Source of the DNA: Microvirga pudoricolor
GTDB lineage: Bacteria; Pseudomonadota; Alphaproteobacteria; Rhizobiales; Beijerinckiaceae
Length of the DNA stretch: 64,000 nt
Assembly: GCF_016892705.1 (NCBI RefSeq)
Contig: NZ_JAFEMB010000001.1
Span: 1 to 64,000 of the forward strand
Direction: 5' to 3'
Position numbers and translations under genes: made by a program. Positions within the stretch are counted from its first letter, which is position 1, and the number at the start of each line of letters is the position of its first letter. The notes below the pieces were generated by a model. That model saw nothing but the letters and a program-made list of their open reading frames with translations. It was not told the origin of the DNA and ran no database searches. Below, piece after piece: positions 37,196 to 43,693 of the stretch.

Positions 37196-37780
37196 CTAAC
37201 GCGCCGGCTGGAGCCAAGGTTTCCGGGCCGGACCGGCATCCGCCGGGAACAGGCGGCCGGCCGCCGCCTTGATGCGCGCCGCGAGGCCCGCCGCGGCGCG
37301 CTTCACGCCGTCGATGCGCGCCCCGGGCAGCATCGGGAAGGTCACGATGGAGATCTCCCACAGGTCGAGCCTTTCAAGCCGCCGCAATCCCGTGGGACGC
37401 TCCGCCCGCGCCCGCTCGACGCGAAAGCCGATGGACAGCCCGTCCACCCCACCTTCCCGCATGAGGGCGTGCACGTCCCGCGCCCGCGACACCGCGAGGT
37501 TGAGCCGACCGCGCACCCGCAGGCCGCGCCGGTCCTCCTCGATGGCGAGCCATCGCCCGATGGGCTCGGACGGGTCGTGCTGCCACAGGAGCCGCACGCC
37601 CGAGGCGCCGCGCCGCGAGAGCGAGTCCGCGAAGGCGCCCGGCACCACCACGTCCTTGCCGAGGTCCGGCACGCCGAACAGGCTGGCATAGCCCTCGAAG
37701 ATCCCGGCCTCGTCCACGTGGGTCAGGGCCTCGGGCAGGAGCTTCATCTCGCGGGTCAGACCCGGATGAAGGCCGCTCAT
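37196..37780 (-). CDS. GTA prohead protease, HK97 family (gp4)
   Basis: A 194-aa serine protease that matures the capsid. The motifs are FEGYASLFGVPDLGKDVVVPGAF, the catalytic His in LLWQHDPSEPIGRW and the catalytic Ser in GVDGLSIGF. The C-terminus (LWEISIVTFPMLPGARI) is typical. The start overlaps the upstream small gene's stop (ATGA). Confidence 0.93.
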   Translation of the reverse strand: MSGLHPGLTREMKLLPEALTHVDEAGIFEGYASLFGVPDLGKDVVVPGAFADSLSRRGASGVRLLWQHDPSEPIGRWLAIEEDRRGLRVRGRLNLAVSRARDVHALMREGGVDGLSIGFRVERARAERPTGLRRLERLDLWEISIVTFPMLPGARIDGVKRAAAGLAARIKAAAGRLFPADAGPARKPWLQPAR

Positions 37781-37968
37781 CGGTGGGCTCCGGGTCCCGG
37801 CTTGGGCTCCGCGACGGACAGCTTTTCGAGCTGGCGGACGAAATCGCGAAAGATCAGCGTGGCGCGGTTCCGCGCGGCGCGGGGCGTCGCCTTCGGGGCG
37901 ACGGATCCGGCGCGGCGGGCCTTCGCCTCACCGGACGGGGTCTTGGTGCGGCGTGATGATGTTTTCAT
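37777..37968 (-). CDS. Small basic GTA-cluster protein, unknown function
   Basis: A 63-aa very basic protein (MKTSSRRTKTPSGEAKARRA) with a C-terminal helix (RATLIFRDFVRQLEKLSVAE). I do not recognise the family. The four-base overlap with the protease gene and 41-base overlap with the preceding gene argue that it is translated. Small genes of this type are found between portal and protease in several GTA clusters. Confidence 0.55.
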   Translation of the reverse strand: MKTSSRRTKTPSGEAKARRAGSVAPKATPRAARNRATLIFRDFVRQLEKLSVAEPKPGPGAHR

Positions 37969-38164
37969 GGTGGCTTCCGGTCTGACGACGGTTGAAGAGG
38001 GAGAGTTCGCGCACGAAGGCGTCGAAGCGCCGGTTCGCGGCGAACAGGTCGCGCAGCGTCATGGCAAGCATGGCGGAGGCTCCGCTCGCCCATGCGAACA
38101 GGGCGAGATGGGCCAGATCCCCACGCCGGATGACGGCCTCGGCGATCTGATCGAGCATGGTCAT
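37928..38164 (-). CDS. Small GTA-cluster protein with one hydrophobic segment (between portal and protease)
   Basis: A 78-aa protein: MTMLDQIAEAVIRRGDLAHL, then the hydrophobic helix ALFAWASGASAMLAMTL and LRDLFAANRRFDAFVRELSLFNR. It resembles the short membrane-like proteins found next to GTA portal genes in Hyphomicrobiales. The C-terminal 14 residues overlap the next gene. Function unknown. Confidence 0.55.
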   Translation of the reverse strand: MTMLDQIAEAVIRRGDLAHLALFAWASGASAMLAMTLRDLFAANRRFDAFVRELSLFNRRQTGSHHENIITPHQDPVR

Positions 38165-38256
38165 TGTGGGTTCCAGTCGCGGTTTGGGGCGCAAAGGAGG
38201 ATCGGCGTCTCCGTTGAGGGTTGAGTGTGGTGTGAGGCCCGTCTCATCGTCCCCAT

Positions 38257-38318
38257 CGCAAGTCGGATGTTTCCGACTTGCGCCTTGGGAATCGGACATA
38301 GGGCAAGACCTATGTCCG
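38257..38318. repeat. Two adjacent perfect hairpins after the portal gene
   Basis: Hairpin 1 has an 11-bp stem CGCAAGTCGGA/TCCGACTTGCG (38257-38267, 38272-38282) with loop TGTT. Hairpin 2 has a 10-bp stem CGGACATAGG/CCTATGTCCG (38293-38302, 38309-38318). The second overlaps the last codons and stop of the portal gene. Neither has a T tract, so they look like a REP-type pair or an RNA processing or stability element rather than intrinsic terminators. Confidence 0.7.
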
Positions 38319-38700
38319 TGGGGAGGACGGGCCGCGCCCGTAGCCCACCGCCTCGCGCTTTTCGTCGTCGCTGAGGAACGCCGCGCCGGACACCCGGCGC
38401 CACAGGCTCTCGCGCTCGTCGGCCAGGGCCTCGATGGCATCGAGGTCCGGGTCGAGGCGGAGCGTCTCGCCGAAGGCGGGCGAGAGCCAATGCGCCAGGG
38501 CCTCCGCGGTGCGTCGCACCAGCGGGATCACGGTCTGGCGGTAGAAGGCGCGGTTGGCCTCGGCGTAGTTGGCATGGGTGTTGTCGCCGGAGAGTCCCAG
38601 CAGCAGCGGCGGCACCCCGAAGGCCAGCGCGATCTCGCGGGCCGCGATGGCCTTGGCCTCCACGAAATCCATGTCCTTGGGCGAAAGCGAGAGCGGCTTC
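38310..38700 (-). pseudogene. GTA portal protein, C-terminal part (cut off by the mobile element)
   Basis: The frame reads PLSLSPKDMDFVEAKAIAA, then REIALAFGVPPLLLGL and NTHANYAEANRAFYRQTVIP, the C-terminal half of an HK97-type portal protein. The frame begins exactly at the element junction. Joined to the other half at 42815-43591 it gives TGG AAG CCG CTC (W-K-P-L) and a continuous 387-aa portal, the normal GTA length. An internal ATG at 38672 could start only a 120-aa fragment. A ring-forming portal is essential for packaging, so the break should abolish GTA production unless the element excises. Confidence 0.9.
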
Positions 38701-38719
38701 CTATTGTCAACTTTAGACG
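38696..38719. other. Left attachment junction of the element
   Basis: The portal-side sequence ends gagcg. The core gcttcc is at 38696-38701, then the element arm tattgtcaactttagacg at 38702-38719. This arm is the inverted counterpart of the right-end arm (42796-42813): 12 of 18 positions are symmetric about the core. Confidence 0.75.
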
Positions 38720-38739
38720 CTCATTTTTTTGAGGACTCC

Positions 38740-38820
38740 GTCACATCGGCGTGAGGACAACCGGTTCTGCTTGCCCCGGAAATCTTGCCGTGTGACCCAA
38801 CTCTTGAGTTTGGAGGCTGC
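38740..38820 (+). ncRNA. Structured leader of nhaA, candidate cation-sensing riboswitch
   Basis: Bases 38740-38750 (GTCACATCGGC) pair with 38787-38796 (GCCGTGTGAC), a 10-bp stem with one bulged T. It encloses a second short stem CCGG/CCGG (38761-38764, 38776-38779) and unpaired purine-rich strands. Downstream, CCAACTC and GAGTTTGG (38798-38812) can pair and would cover part of the GGAGG ribosome site of nhaA, a possible expression platform. nhaA genes in proteobacteria are known to be preceded by nhaA-I or nhaA-II motif RNAs, which sense Li+. I could not match the consensus from memory. Confidence 0.5.
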
Positions 38821-40008
38821 ATGATTTCAACCGGTAACCGTCCCCGTTCTGCACTTAGGTCCTTTCTCGACAATGAAGCTTCTGGCGGTCTTGTCCTCAT
38901 GGGGGTTGCGGCGCTCGCTCTCGTGGTGGCCAACTCGCCCCTGAGCAGCGCCTATTTCGGGGCCCTCCACGTCTACGTCTTGGGCCTGTCTGTCCTGCAC
39001 TGGATCAACGACGCTCTCATGGCGGTGTTTTTTCTGCTCGTCGGCTTGGAGATCAAGCGCGAGATGCTGGACGGCCAGCTCTCCACATGGTCCAGGCGCA
39101 CCCTGCCGGGGGTTGCGGCGCTGGGTGGCATGGTGGTGCCAGCAGCCATCTATCTCGTGTTCAATCTGGGCTATGGCGGGCACCCGAACGGCTGGGCCAT
39201 TCCGTCGGCCACCGACATCGCCTTCGCCTTGGGCGTTCTGTCCCTGCTCGGGCCACGGGTCCCGGTCTCGCTCAAAGTTTTTTTGACGGCTCTGGCCATC
39301 ATCGACGACCTGGGCGCGGTGGTCATCATCGCCTTGTTCTACACCAGCGACCTCAACATCTACGCCTTGGGCGGAGCCATCTTCGTCTTGAGCATGTTGA
39401 GGGGCCTCAACGCCTTCGGCTACACCGACCTCAAGCCCTATATGGCCCTAGGGGTCGTCCTGTGGGTTCTGGTCTTCTTGTCGGGCGTCCATGCCACGCT
39501 GGCCGGTGTGGCCCTGGCCTTGACGATCCCGCTGCGGGTCTCGCCCGGCAGGCCGGAGGACGTGACCTCCCCCCTCCACCGCCTGGAACATGCTCTCCAG
39601 CCTTGGGTCGCCTTCCTGATCGTCCCAATCTTCGGCTTCGCCAATGCTGGGGTCTCGTTCGTGACGATGTCGTTTTCGACCCTCCTGGAGCCGGTACCGC
39701 TCGGGGTGGCGCTTGGCCTCTTCGTCGGCAAGCAGGTGGGCGTCTTCGGCTTCGCCTGGGCAGCGGTGCGGGCAGGCTGGGCTGACCTCCCGGCCCATGC
39801 GACGTGGGCGCAGGTCTACGGCGTGGCGCTCTTGTGCGGGATTGGCTTCACCATGAGCTTGTTCATCGGCCTTCTGGCCTTCCCGACCTCCGAAGGGCTC
39901 CAAGACGCGGTGAAGTTGGGTGTTTTGGCAGGTTCAGGCTGCTCAGCGATCCTCGGAGCTTTACTTCTGCGGATGACAAAACCTGAGCCGTGTTACGAAA
40001 CGGCCTAA
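38821..40008 (+). CDS. nhaA: Na+/H+ antiporter NhaA
   Basis: A 395-aa inner-membrane antiporter exchanging cytoplasmic Na+ or Li+ for two H+. About twelve hydrophobic segments are present. The cation-binding aspartates lie in [20 protein letters not shown] (the Asp163/164 pair of E. coli NhaA), with the discontinuous helix [14 protein letters not shown] carrying Asp133. Conserved [18 protein letters not shown] and [15 protein letters not shown] are also present. ATG at 38821 with GGAGG five bases upstream; an in-frame ATG 12 codons earlier lies in the leader. It is the main cargo of the element. Confidence 0.95.
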   Translation: MISTGNRPRSALRSFLDNEASGGLVLMGVAALALVVANSPLSSAYFGALHVYVLGLSVLHWINDALMAVFFLLVGLEIKREMLDGQLSTWSRRTLPGVAALGGMVVPAAIYLVFNLGYGGHPNGWAIPSATDIAFALGVLSLLGPRVPVSLKVFLTALAIIDDLGAVVIIALFYTSDLNIYALGGAIFVLSMLRGLNAFGYTDLKPYMALGVVLWVLVFLSGVHATLAGVALALTIPLRVSPGRPEDVTSPLHRLEHALQPWVAFLIVPIFGFANAGVSFVTMSFSTLLEPVPLGVALGLFVGKQVGVFGFAWAAVRAGWADLPAHATWAQVYGVALLCGIGFTMSLFIGLLAFPTSEGLQDAVKLGVLAGSGCSAILGALLLRMTKPEPCYETA

Positions 40009-40046
40009 GCCGCCAGCACTAACGAACGACAACGCGGAGAAACATT

Positions 40047-40229
40047 ATGCAAATGGGGATTGGGATCGGCCTGCTCGTGGTTGGCCTGGGCTTGCTGATC
40101 ATCGCCTTGCCGAAGAACGGTGAGGACTACAGGCCGTTCATGGGCGGCACGTTGATGCGTCAGCTTTACCCGGCACTACTTCTGACCTTCTTCGCAGCCG
40201 GTGCTGCGCTAACCCTATCGAACCTGTAG
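40047..40229 (+). CDS. Small two-helix membrane protein downstream of nhaA
   Basis: A 60-aa protein with two hydrophobic segments: GIGIGLLVVGLGLLIIAL and PALLLTFFAAGAALTLSNL, separated by a charged loop (PKNGEDYRPFMGG). It lies 38 bp behind nhaA on the same strand with an AGCGGAGA-like ribosome site, so it is probably co-transcribed. Family not recognised. A role as a small partner of NhaA is possible but unproven. Confidence 0.65.
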   Translation: MQMGIGIGLLVVGLGLLIIALPKNGEDYRPFMGGTLMRQLYPALLLTFFAAGAALTLSNL

Positions 40230-40240
40230 GGCGTCCGGAG

Positions 40241-40591
40241 ATGCGAAACTTTTCACGCTCTCTAATCCTTGCTGCCCCGGTTGCGGGTTCCGTAACTCTG
40301 TTGCTCATACTTTCTATGGGTGCCCCTGCCGGGGCTCAGGATCGTCCCTCCACTTGGCAGGACCCAGAGACCCGCTGCACCTACTTGAAGGTCGGCGAGA
40401 CGTTGAGCTTGCGCTATCGCCGGGATGGCTCCCCCGATTGCGCTAGCGTCCCACAAATGACCCGGCAGGCTGAGGTGACGCGGGACGACATCAGAGACAT
40501 CGTCCGCGCCGTTGAAGGGCTACGCCGAGACATCAGCGGTGTTAGGCGAGAGCAGGACAATCTCAGAAGGGAACTTGAGGCCCGTCGCTAA
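40241..40591 (+). CDS. Exported protein with C-terminal coiled coil, unknown function
   Basis: A 116-aa protein. The signal peptide is RSLILAAPVAGSVTLLLILSM then GAPAGAQD. The middle region has one Cys pair (ETRCTYLKVGETLSLRYRRDG; PDCAS). The last 45 residues form a charged heptad-like helix (VTRDDIRDIVRAVEGLRRDI; SGVRREQDNLRRELEARR). The last gene of the nhaA module. The 120 bp between it and the convergent PolA-like gene contain no clear terminator. Confidence 0.65.
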   Translation: MRNFSRSLILAAPVAGSVTLLLILSMGAPAGAQDRPSTWQDPETRCTYLKVGETLSLRYRRDGSPDCASVPQMTRQAEVTRDDIRDIVRAVEGLRRDISGVRREQDNLRRELEARR

Positions 40592-40711
40592 TGCTGTCTG
40601 TCCACTGGATCACTGAATGATAAGGCCAATCCCGAAAGCCGTTTGGCTCGTGCTACGGGCTTATGAGTCCCTATCAAGGAGAGGGTATAGGAATTACTGA
40701 TAGAGGCGAAG

Positions 40712-42049
40712 TTAAGAGGTCGTGGTTACGATCCCCCTTAGCCCAGTCCTCGCGAGGAACACCTCCTCCATGACCTCTCTCGTGATCTTTTCCGCAGAGG
40801 CAGGAACGATCACCGCATCATGTATGGGAAGCCCCACGACCTCCTTGGCCTGGAGGCGCAGAAGAACCTCCACCATAATTTCACTCTCTCGGTATTGGAG
40901 GTGATGACCGATCCCTGTCTCGAAGTAATTAGCAATCGGCTGGTGAAACTCACGGAGGCGCTCGACAAGGGTCTTGATGTTCTCCTTGGGAAGCAAGCTC
41001 TCGGTGTCCTTGGGCTTCCGCTCCAGAGGCTTCTCGGTGAAGAGCAGGGAGTTGAGGAGCTTCTTGAAGCCATCCCGGTATCGAGCAGGGTCTGTCGTAC
41101 CTGGAACAAGGTAGGCATCCGTGCCAGGAGCTTCTGCACCAGCCATGCCGTACAGGATGCGCGGGGTCATCTGGCCGTAGTCCAACTCGACGACGTTCTG
41201 CCCGTCAATCTCCAGCTTCCCCAGGCGGTCCTGCTTGCGAATAGCCTGCCATCGACCTCCAAAGAGGCGTCCACCCTTTTCAAAGGAACCCTGGGTGAAG
41301 ACCCTGCGGAGGCGGCGCTCCTGCTCTCCGAGGTCGCTGATCGTTAGGCTCCGCTCATCCGTGACGAGGATGTCCGCTTGGTCGATCCACTCGTTGATCT
41401 GGCGAAGGCGAGAGCGCAACAAGTTCGTGGTAGGGGTGTCTTCATATTCAATCCACTCCCCCGGGTCCCAGTGGTCTTCCTTGGCGGCCTTAAGGACGAT
41501 GGTCTCCTCATCCATCGACCACCCAATGTCGGCGAGTTCGAGGCCGCTCTCGATGATGCGGGACCTGAGGCGTGGACCAGGGGTGATAAGCGTCTTCTGG
41601 TTTCGGTTCGCTATCGGGTTGCGGTGGCCGAGAGACTGTTTGATGAAGGCCATCTCTGGGGCCCGCAACAGGTCGAGAACCTCAGGGAACTTCTTACCGA
41701 GGATGGGCGACCGGTATCGAGACCGCACCCCAAGCTCTCGGTTCGAGCGGCTCACCGCCAATCCTCCCTCGTGTTTGGTCAGGAAGGCATGGGCCAGATC
41801 GCAGACGATGGCCGCGATTGTGGCCTCGAAGACTAGTTGATCCCTCTGCTTCCGCTGCCGATCGCGGGGCTTTCGGTGACGCTCGTAGCTCTCCACTTGC
41901 CGGGTGACATCAGCCACCAGTGCTTTCGCCTTGGGGGTTCGTGGGGCTCGCCACGGCTCGAAGAACCGATCATCTTCGAGTTTGATTGGGGCAGCGTCCC
42001 CCGCGTTGATGTCGTCCCACGGGGCCTTGGTCTGGCTTGCTGATGTCAT
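40712..42049 (-). CDS. Compact DNA polymerase I (family A)-like protein coupled to the recombinase
   Basis: A 445-aa protein of unknown function. Three motifs in order recall the family A polymerase palm and fingers: motif A NVVELDYGQMTPRILYGMAG (Asp290, Arg297), motif B RYRDGFKKLLNSLLF (Arg325, Lys329, Asn333), and motif C GLPIHDAVIVP (His410, Asp411, with Ala412 where PolA has Glu). The stretch HHLQYRESEIMVEVLLRL before motif C fits the helix preceding HDE in PolA. The first 240 residues are charged and match no nuclease domain that I recognise. The ATG overlaps the recombinase TGA (ATGA). Polymerase activity is inference. Confidence 0.6.
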   Translation of the reverse strand: MTSASQTKAPWDDINAGDAAPIKLEDDRFFEPWRAPRTPKAKALVADVTRQVESYERHRKPRDRQRKQRDQLVFEATIAAIVCDLAHAFLTKHEGGLAVSRSNRELGVRSRYRSPILGKKFPEVLDLLRAPEMAFIKQSLGHRNPIANRNQKTLITPGPRLRSRIIESGLELADIGWSMDEETIVLKAAKEDHWDPGEWIEYEDTPTTNLLRSRLRQINEWIDQADILVTDERSLTISDLGEQERRLRRVFTQGSFEKGGRLFGGRWQAIRKQDRLGKLEIDGQNVVELDYGQMTPRILYGMAGAEAPGTDAYLVPGTTDPARYRDGFKKLLNSLLFTEKPLERKPKDTESLLPKENIKTLVERLREFHQPIANYFETGIGHHLQYRESEIMVEVLLRLQAKEVVGLPIHDAVIVPASAEKITREVMEEVFLARTGLRGIVTTTS

Positions 42050-42762
42050 CAGGTGAGGTCCGATACTGCTTTGTAGAATGATCTAATCTCCTGCTGCCGA
42101 GCGTCCCACTCGGCCTGCTCCAGCTCGACCAGCTTGAGGCCGATGCCACCCAGCATCGGGATGAGCCAACCCGCGATCACCTGAACGACCCGAGGAGGGA
42201 GTTCTCGGTAGACCCTACGGGTGCGCCCGCTCTTGTCGTCGTACCACTCGCCGACATTCACGTCCGACAGCCCACGAACGCGCCGCACCAGTTGGGTGGT
42301 GAAGGCGTCATCCGACTTGAAGCGCCTCGGTTCTTGGTAGTGCATGAGGAACATCGCGAGGGCCGTGACGATGACCTCATGAGGCTCCACGGTGTCGCCC
42401 TTGAGGGTTACAAGAGTGATCCCGGCGTTCACGATCATGAGGAACGTCCCTTGGGCGTCGAGGATCGCCTCGCGAGAGATGCGGTCAAGGCTCTCGACGA
42501 GTAGGAAGCTTCCCGCTGGAATGATGTCCTCCTCAACGGCATCGAGGAACAGCTTGAGGGCCCCCCGCTTCTTGTTCCTGCCAGAGAAGGCGGAGACGCC
42601 GAGGTCCTCGAAGCTCAAGCTGCGGTCGAGGTCCAAACCCCGCGTCCGCGCATAGTCCTCTGCGAGAGCGAGTTGGCGGCGATAGCTGTCGCCCTTGGCC
42701 TGATCGGCGGTCGAGAACCGCAAGTAGCTGTAGGCCTTTGGTTTCTTGTCGCCGACTTCCAT
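42049..42762 (-). CDS. Serine recombinase (resolvase/invertase family), short form
   Basis: A 237-aa site-specific recombinase. The N-terminal catalytic domain has YSYLRFSTADQAKGDSYRRQ, with the nucleophile Ser17 after Arg15. It also has GSFLLVESLDRISREAILDAQ, holding the conserved DRxxR arginines, and FEDLGVSAFSGRNKKRGALK. These are signatures of the large serine integrase type, yet the protein ends soon after a short recombinase-like region (RRVRGLSDVNVGEWYDDKSG) and lacks the usual zinc ribbon and coiled coil. The ATG at 42762 has GAGGAG eight bases upstream; the ATG at 42768 is too close to it. The predicted job is integration and excision at the portal site. Confidence 0.88.
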   Translation of the reverse strand: MEVGDKKPKAYSYLRFSTADQAKGDSYRRQLALAEDYARTRGLDLDRSLSFEDLGVSAFSGRNKKRGALKLFLDAVEEDIIPAGSFLLVESLDRISREAILDAQGTFLMIVNAGITLVTLKGDTVEPHEVIVTALAMFLMHYQEPRRFKSDDAFTTQLVRRVRGLSDVNVGEWYDDKSGRTRRVYRELPPRVVQVIAGWLIPMLGGIGLKLVELEQAEWDARQQEIRSFYKAVSDLT

Positions 42763-42795
42763 ACCCATTTCTCCTCGCTGGCTGCTTACCAACGA

Positions 42796-42819
42796 CGTCT
42801 TTTGTTCACAAGTGCTTCC
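42796..42819. other. Right attachment junction of the element
   Basis: The element arm cgtcttttgttcacaagt (42796-42813) is followed by the core gcttcc (42814-42819) and then portal sequence (agtcgag). Relative to the left arm, the matching bases are cgtct, gtt, aca and a at mirrored positions. It is 27 bp upstream of the recombinase ATG, so recombinase binding could feed back on its own expression. Confidence 0.75.
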
Positions 42820-43591
42820 AGTCGAGCCCGCCCTCGAGCAGCATCGGACGCCCCGCATTGGCGGCGCCCTGGTAATTGCCGTCCAGTTCGGCCTTGAGGC
42901 GGTTGAACTGCATGTCCGTGAGCGTGCCCCCGCCCATCACCAGCGCGCCGGACGGCCGCGCGGCGTTGTCGAGCAGCGCCTTGTTCCACGCGCCCGCCGC
43001 GTTGTGGATGTCGAGCGCCGTGGCGGCCGCCTCCATGGGCGAGAGGCCGTAATGATCGTCCGCCGGATGAAACAGCGTCAGGTGCAGGATCGGCGGACAG
43101 GCGTCCCCTTGCGCGAAGCGGATCGTGCGGCCGCCGACGGCGTATTCATAGGCGGCGGGCCACCCGTCCGCCCCCGGCACCACGCGCATCCGGTCGGGCC
43201 GCAGCGCGTGCAGCTCGCGGGGCGTGCCGTCGAGGCCGACCGCCTCCACGTAGGCGTTGCCGGACACGAGGAGGTGCCCGTACACGCTCTCCAGAAAGCG
43301 CTGCCCGCCCTCCCGCACGTTGGGCCGCGCGAGGAGCGCCAGCAGCGCATGGTCCGAGAGCGCCGCGCCATCGTGGAGGAGCGTGAGCGGCAGCGACGCC
43401 GCCGCTTCCGCCACCAGGCGCACGGCCCGGTGCACGACGGCGTTCTTCTGGAAACCCTCCCGCGCCAGGGCGCCGTAGTCGCGAGGCGTCCAGACGGCCT
43501 GTCCGCCGAAATACAGCGCGACAGATGCAGCCGCGCGGGAAGCCTTGGCCTCGGGCGGCGCCCGAAACCAACGGGTAATGGGATTGAGCAT
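42815..43591 (-). pseudogene. GTA portal protein, N-terminal part (interrupted)
   Basis: The first 259 residues of an HK97-type portal: NPITRWFRAPPEAKASRAAA, YFGGQAVWTPRDYGALAREGF, RPNVREGGQRFLESVYGHLLVSG split over the clip and wing, and NKALLDNAARPSGAL. It reads WKHL then stops at 42806 only because the element follows Lys259. In the intact gene the next residues are P-L-S-L-S-P from 38696 leftward. It follows the large terminase gene as in all GTA clusters. Confidence 0.9.
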
Positions 43592-43654
43592 GGTGGAAGA
43601 ACTCCGGCCCTACGGGCGGATGTTGAAGTGTTCAAAGGAAAATCGTCGTGTGTA

Positions 43655-43685
43655 TTCATCCTTCCCTCTAGGGGAAGGTGGTAGG
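43655..43685. repeat. Fragment of family A palindromic repeat
   Basis: The hairpin ccttccctctaggggaagg lies between portal and terminase genes. It corresponds to one end of the element at 27911-28052. Confidence 0.5.
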
Positions 43686-43693
43686 CCGGTGCC

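Larger units (their letters stand above)
38702..42813. mobile_element. 4.1-kb serine-recombinase integrative element inserted in the GTA portal gene
   Basis: The portal gene is split into two in-frame parts. The six bases gcttcc occur at both junctions (38696-38701 and 42814-42819) and once in the predicted uninterrupted gene. The element holds a serine recombinase and a PolA-like gene (minus strand, right half) and nhaA with two small envelope genes (plus strand, left half). The two modules converge. Ends joined through gcttcc give an 18+6+18-bp site with dyad symmetry, as expected for attP of a serine integrase. No transposon-type terminal inverted repeat or target duplication pattern of a DDE transposase is seen. 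Confidence 0.88.

Noticed and set aside
38702..42813. The element as a DDE-transposase insertion sequence or composite transposon.
   Set aside because: There is no DDE transposase. The ends lack conventional terminal inverted repeats outside the att arms, and the recombinase is of the serine type.
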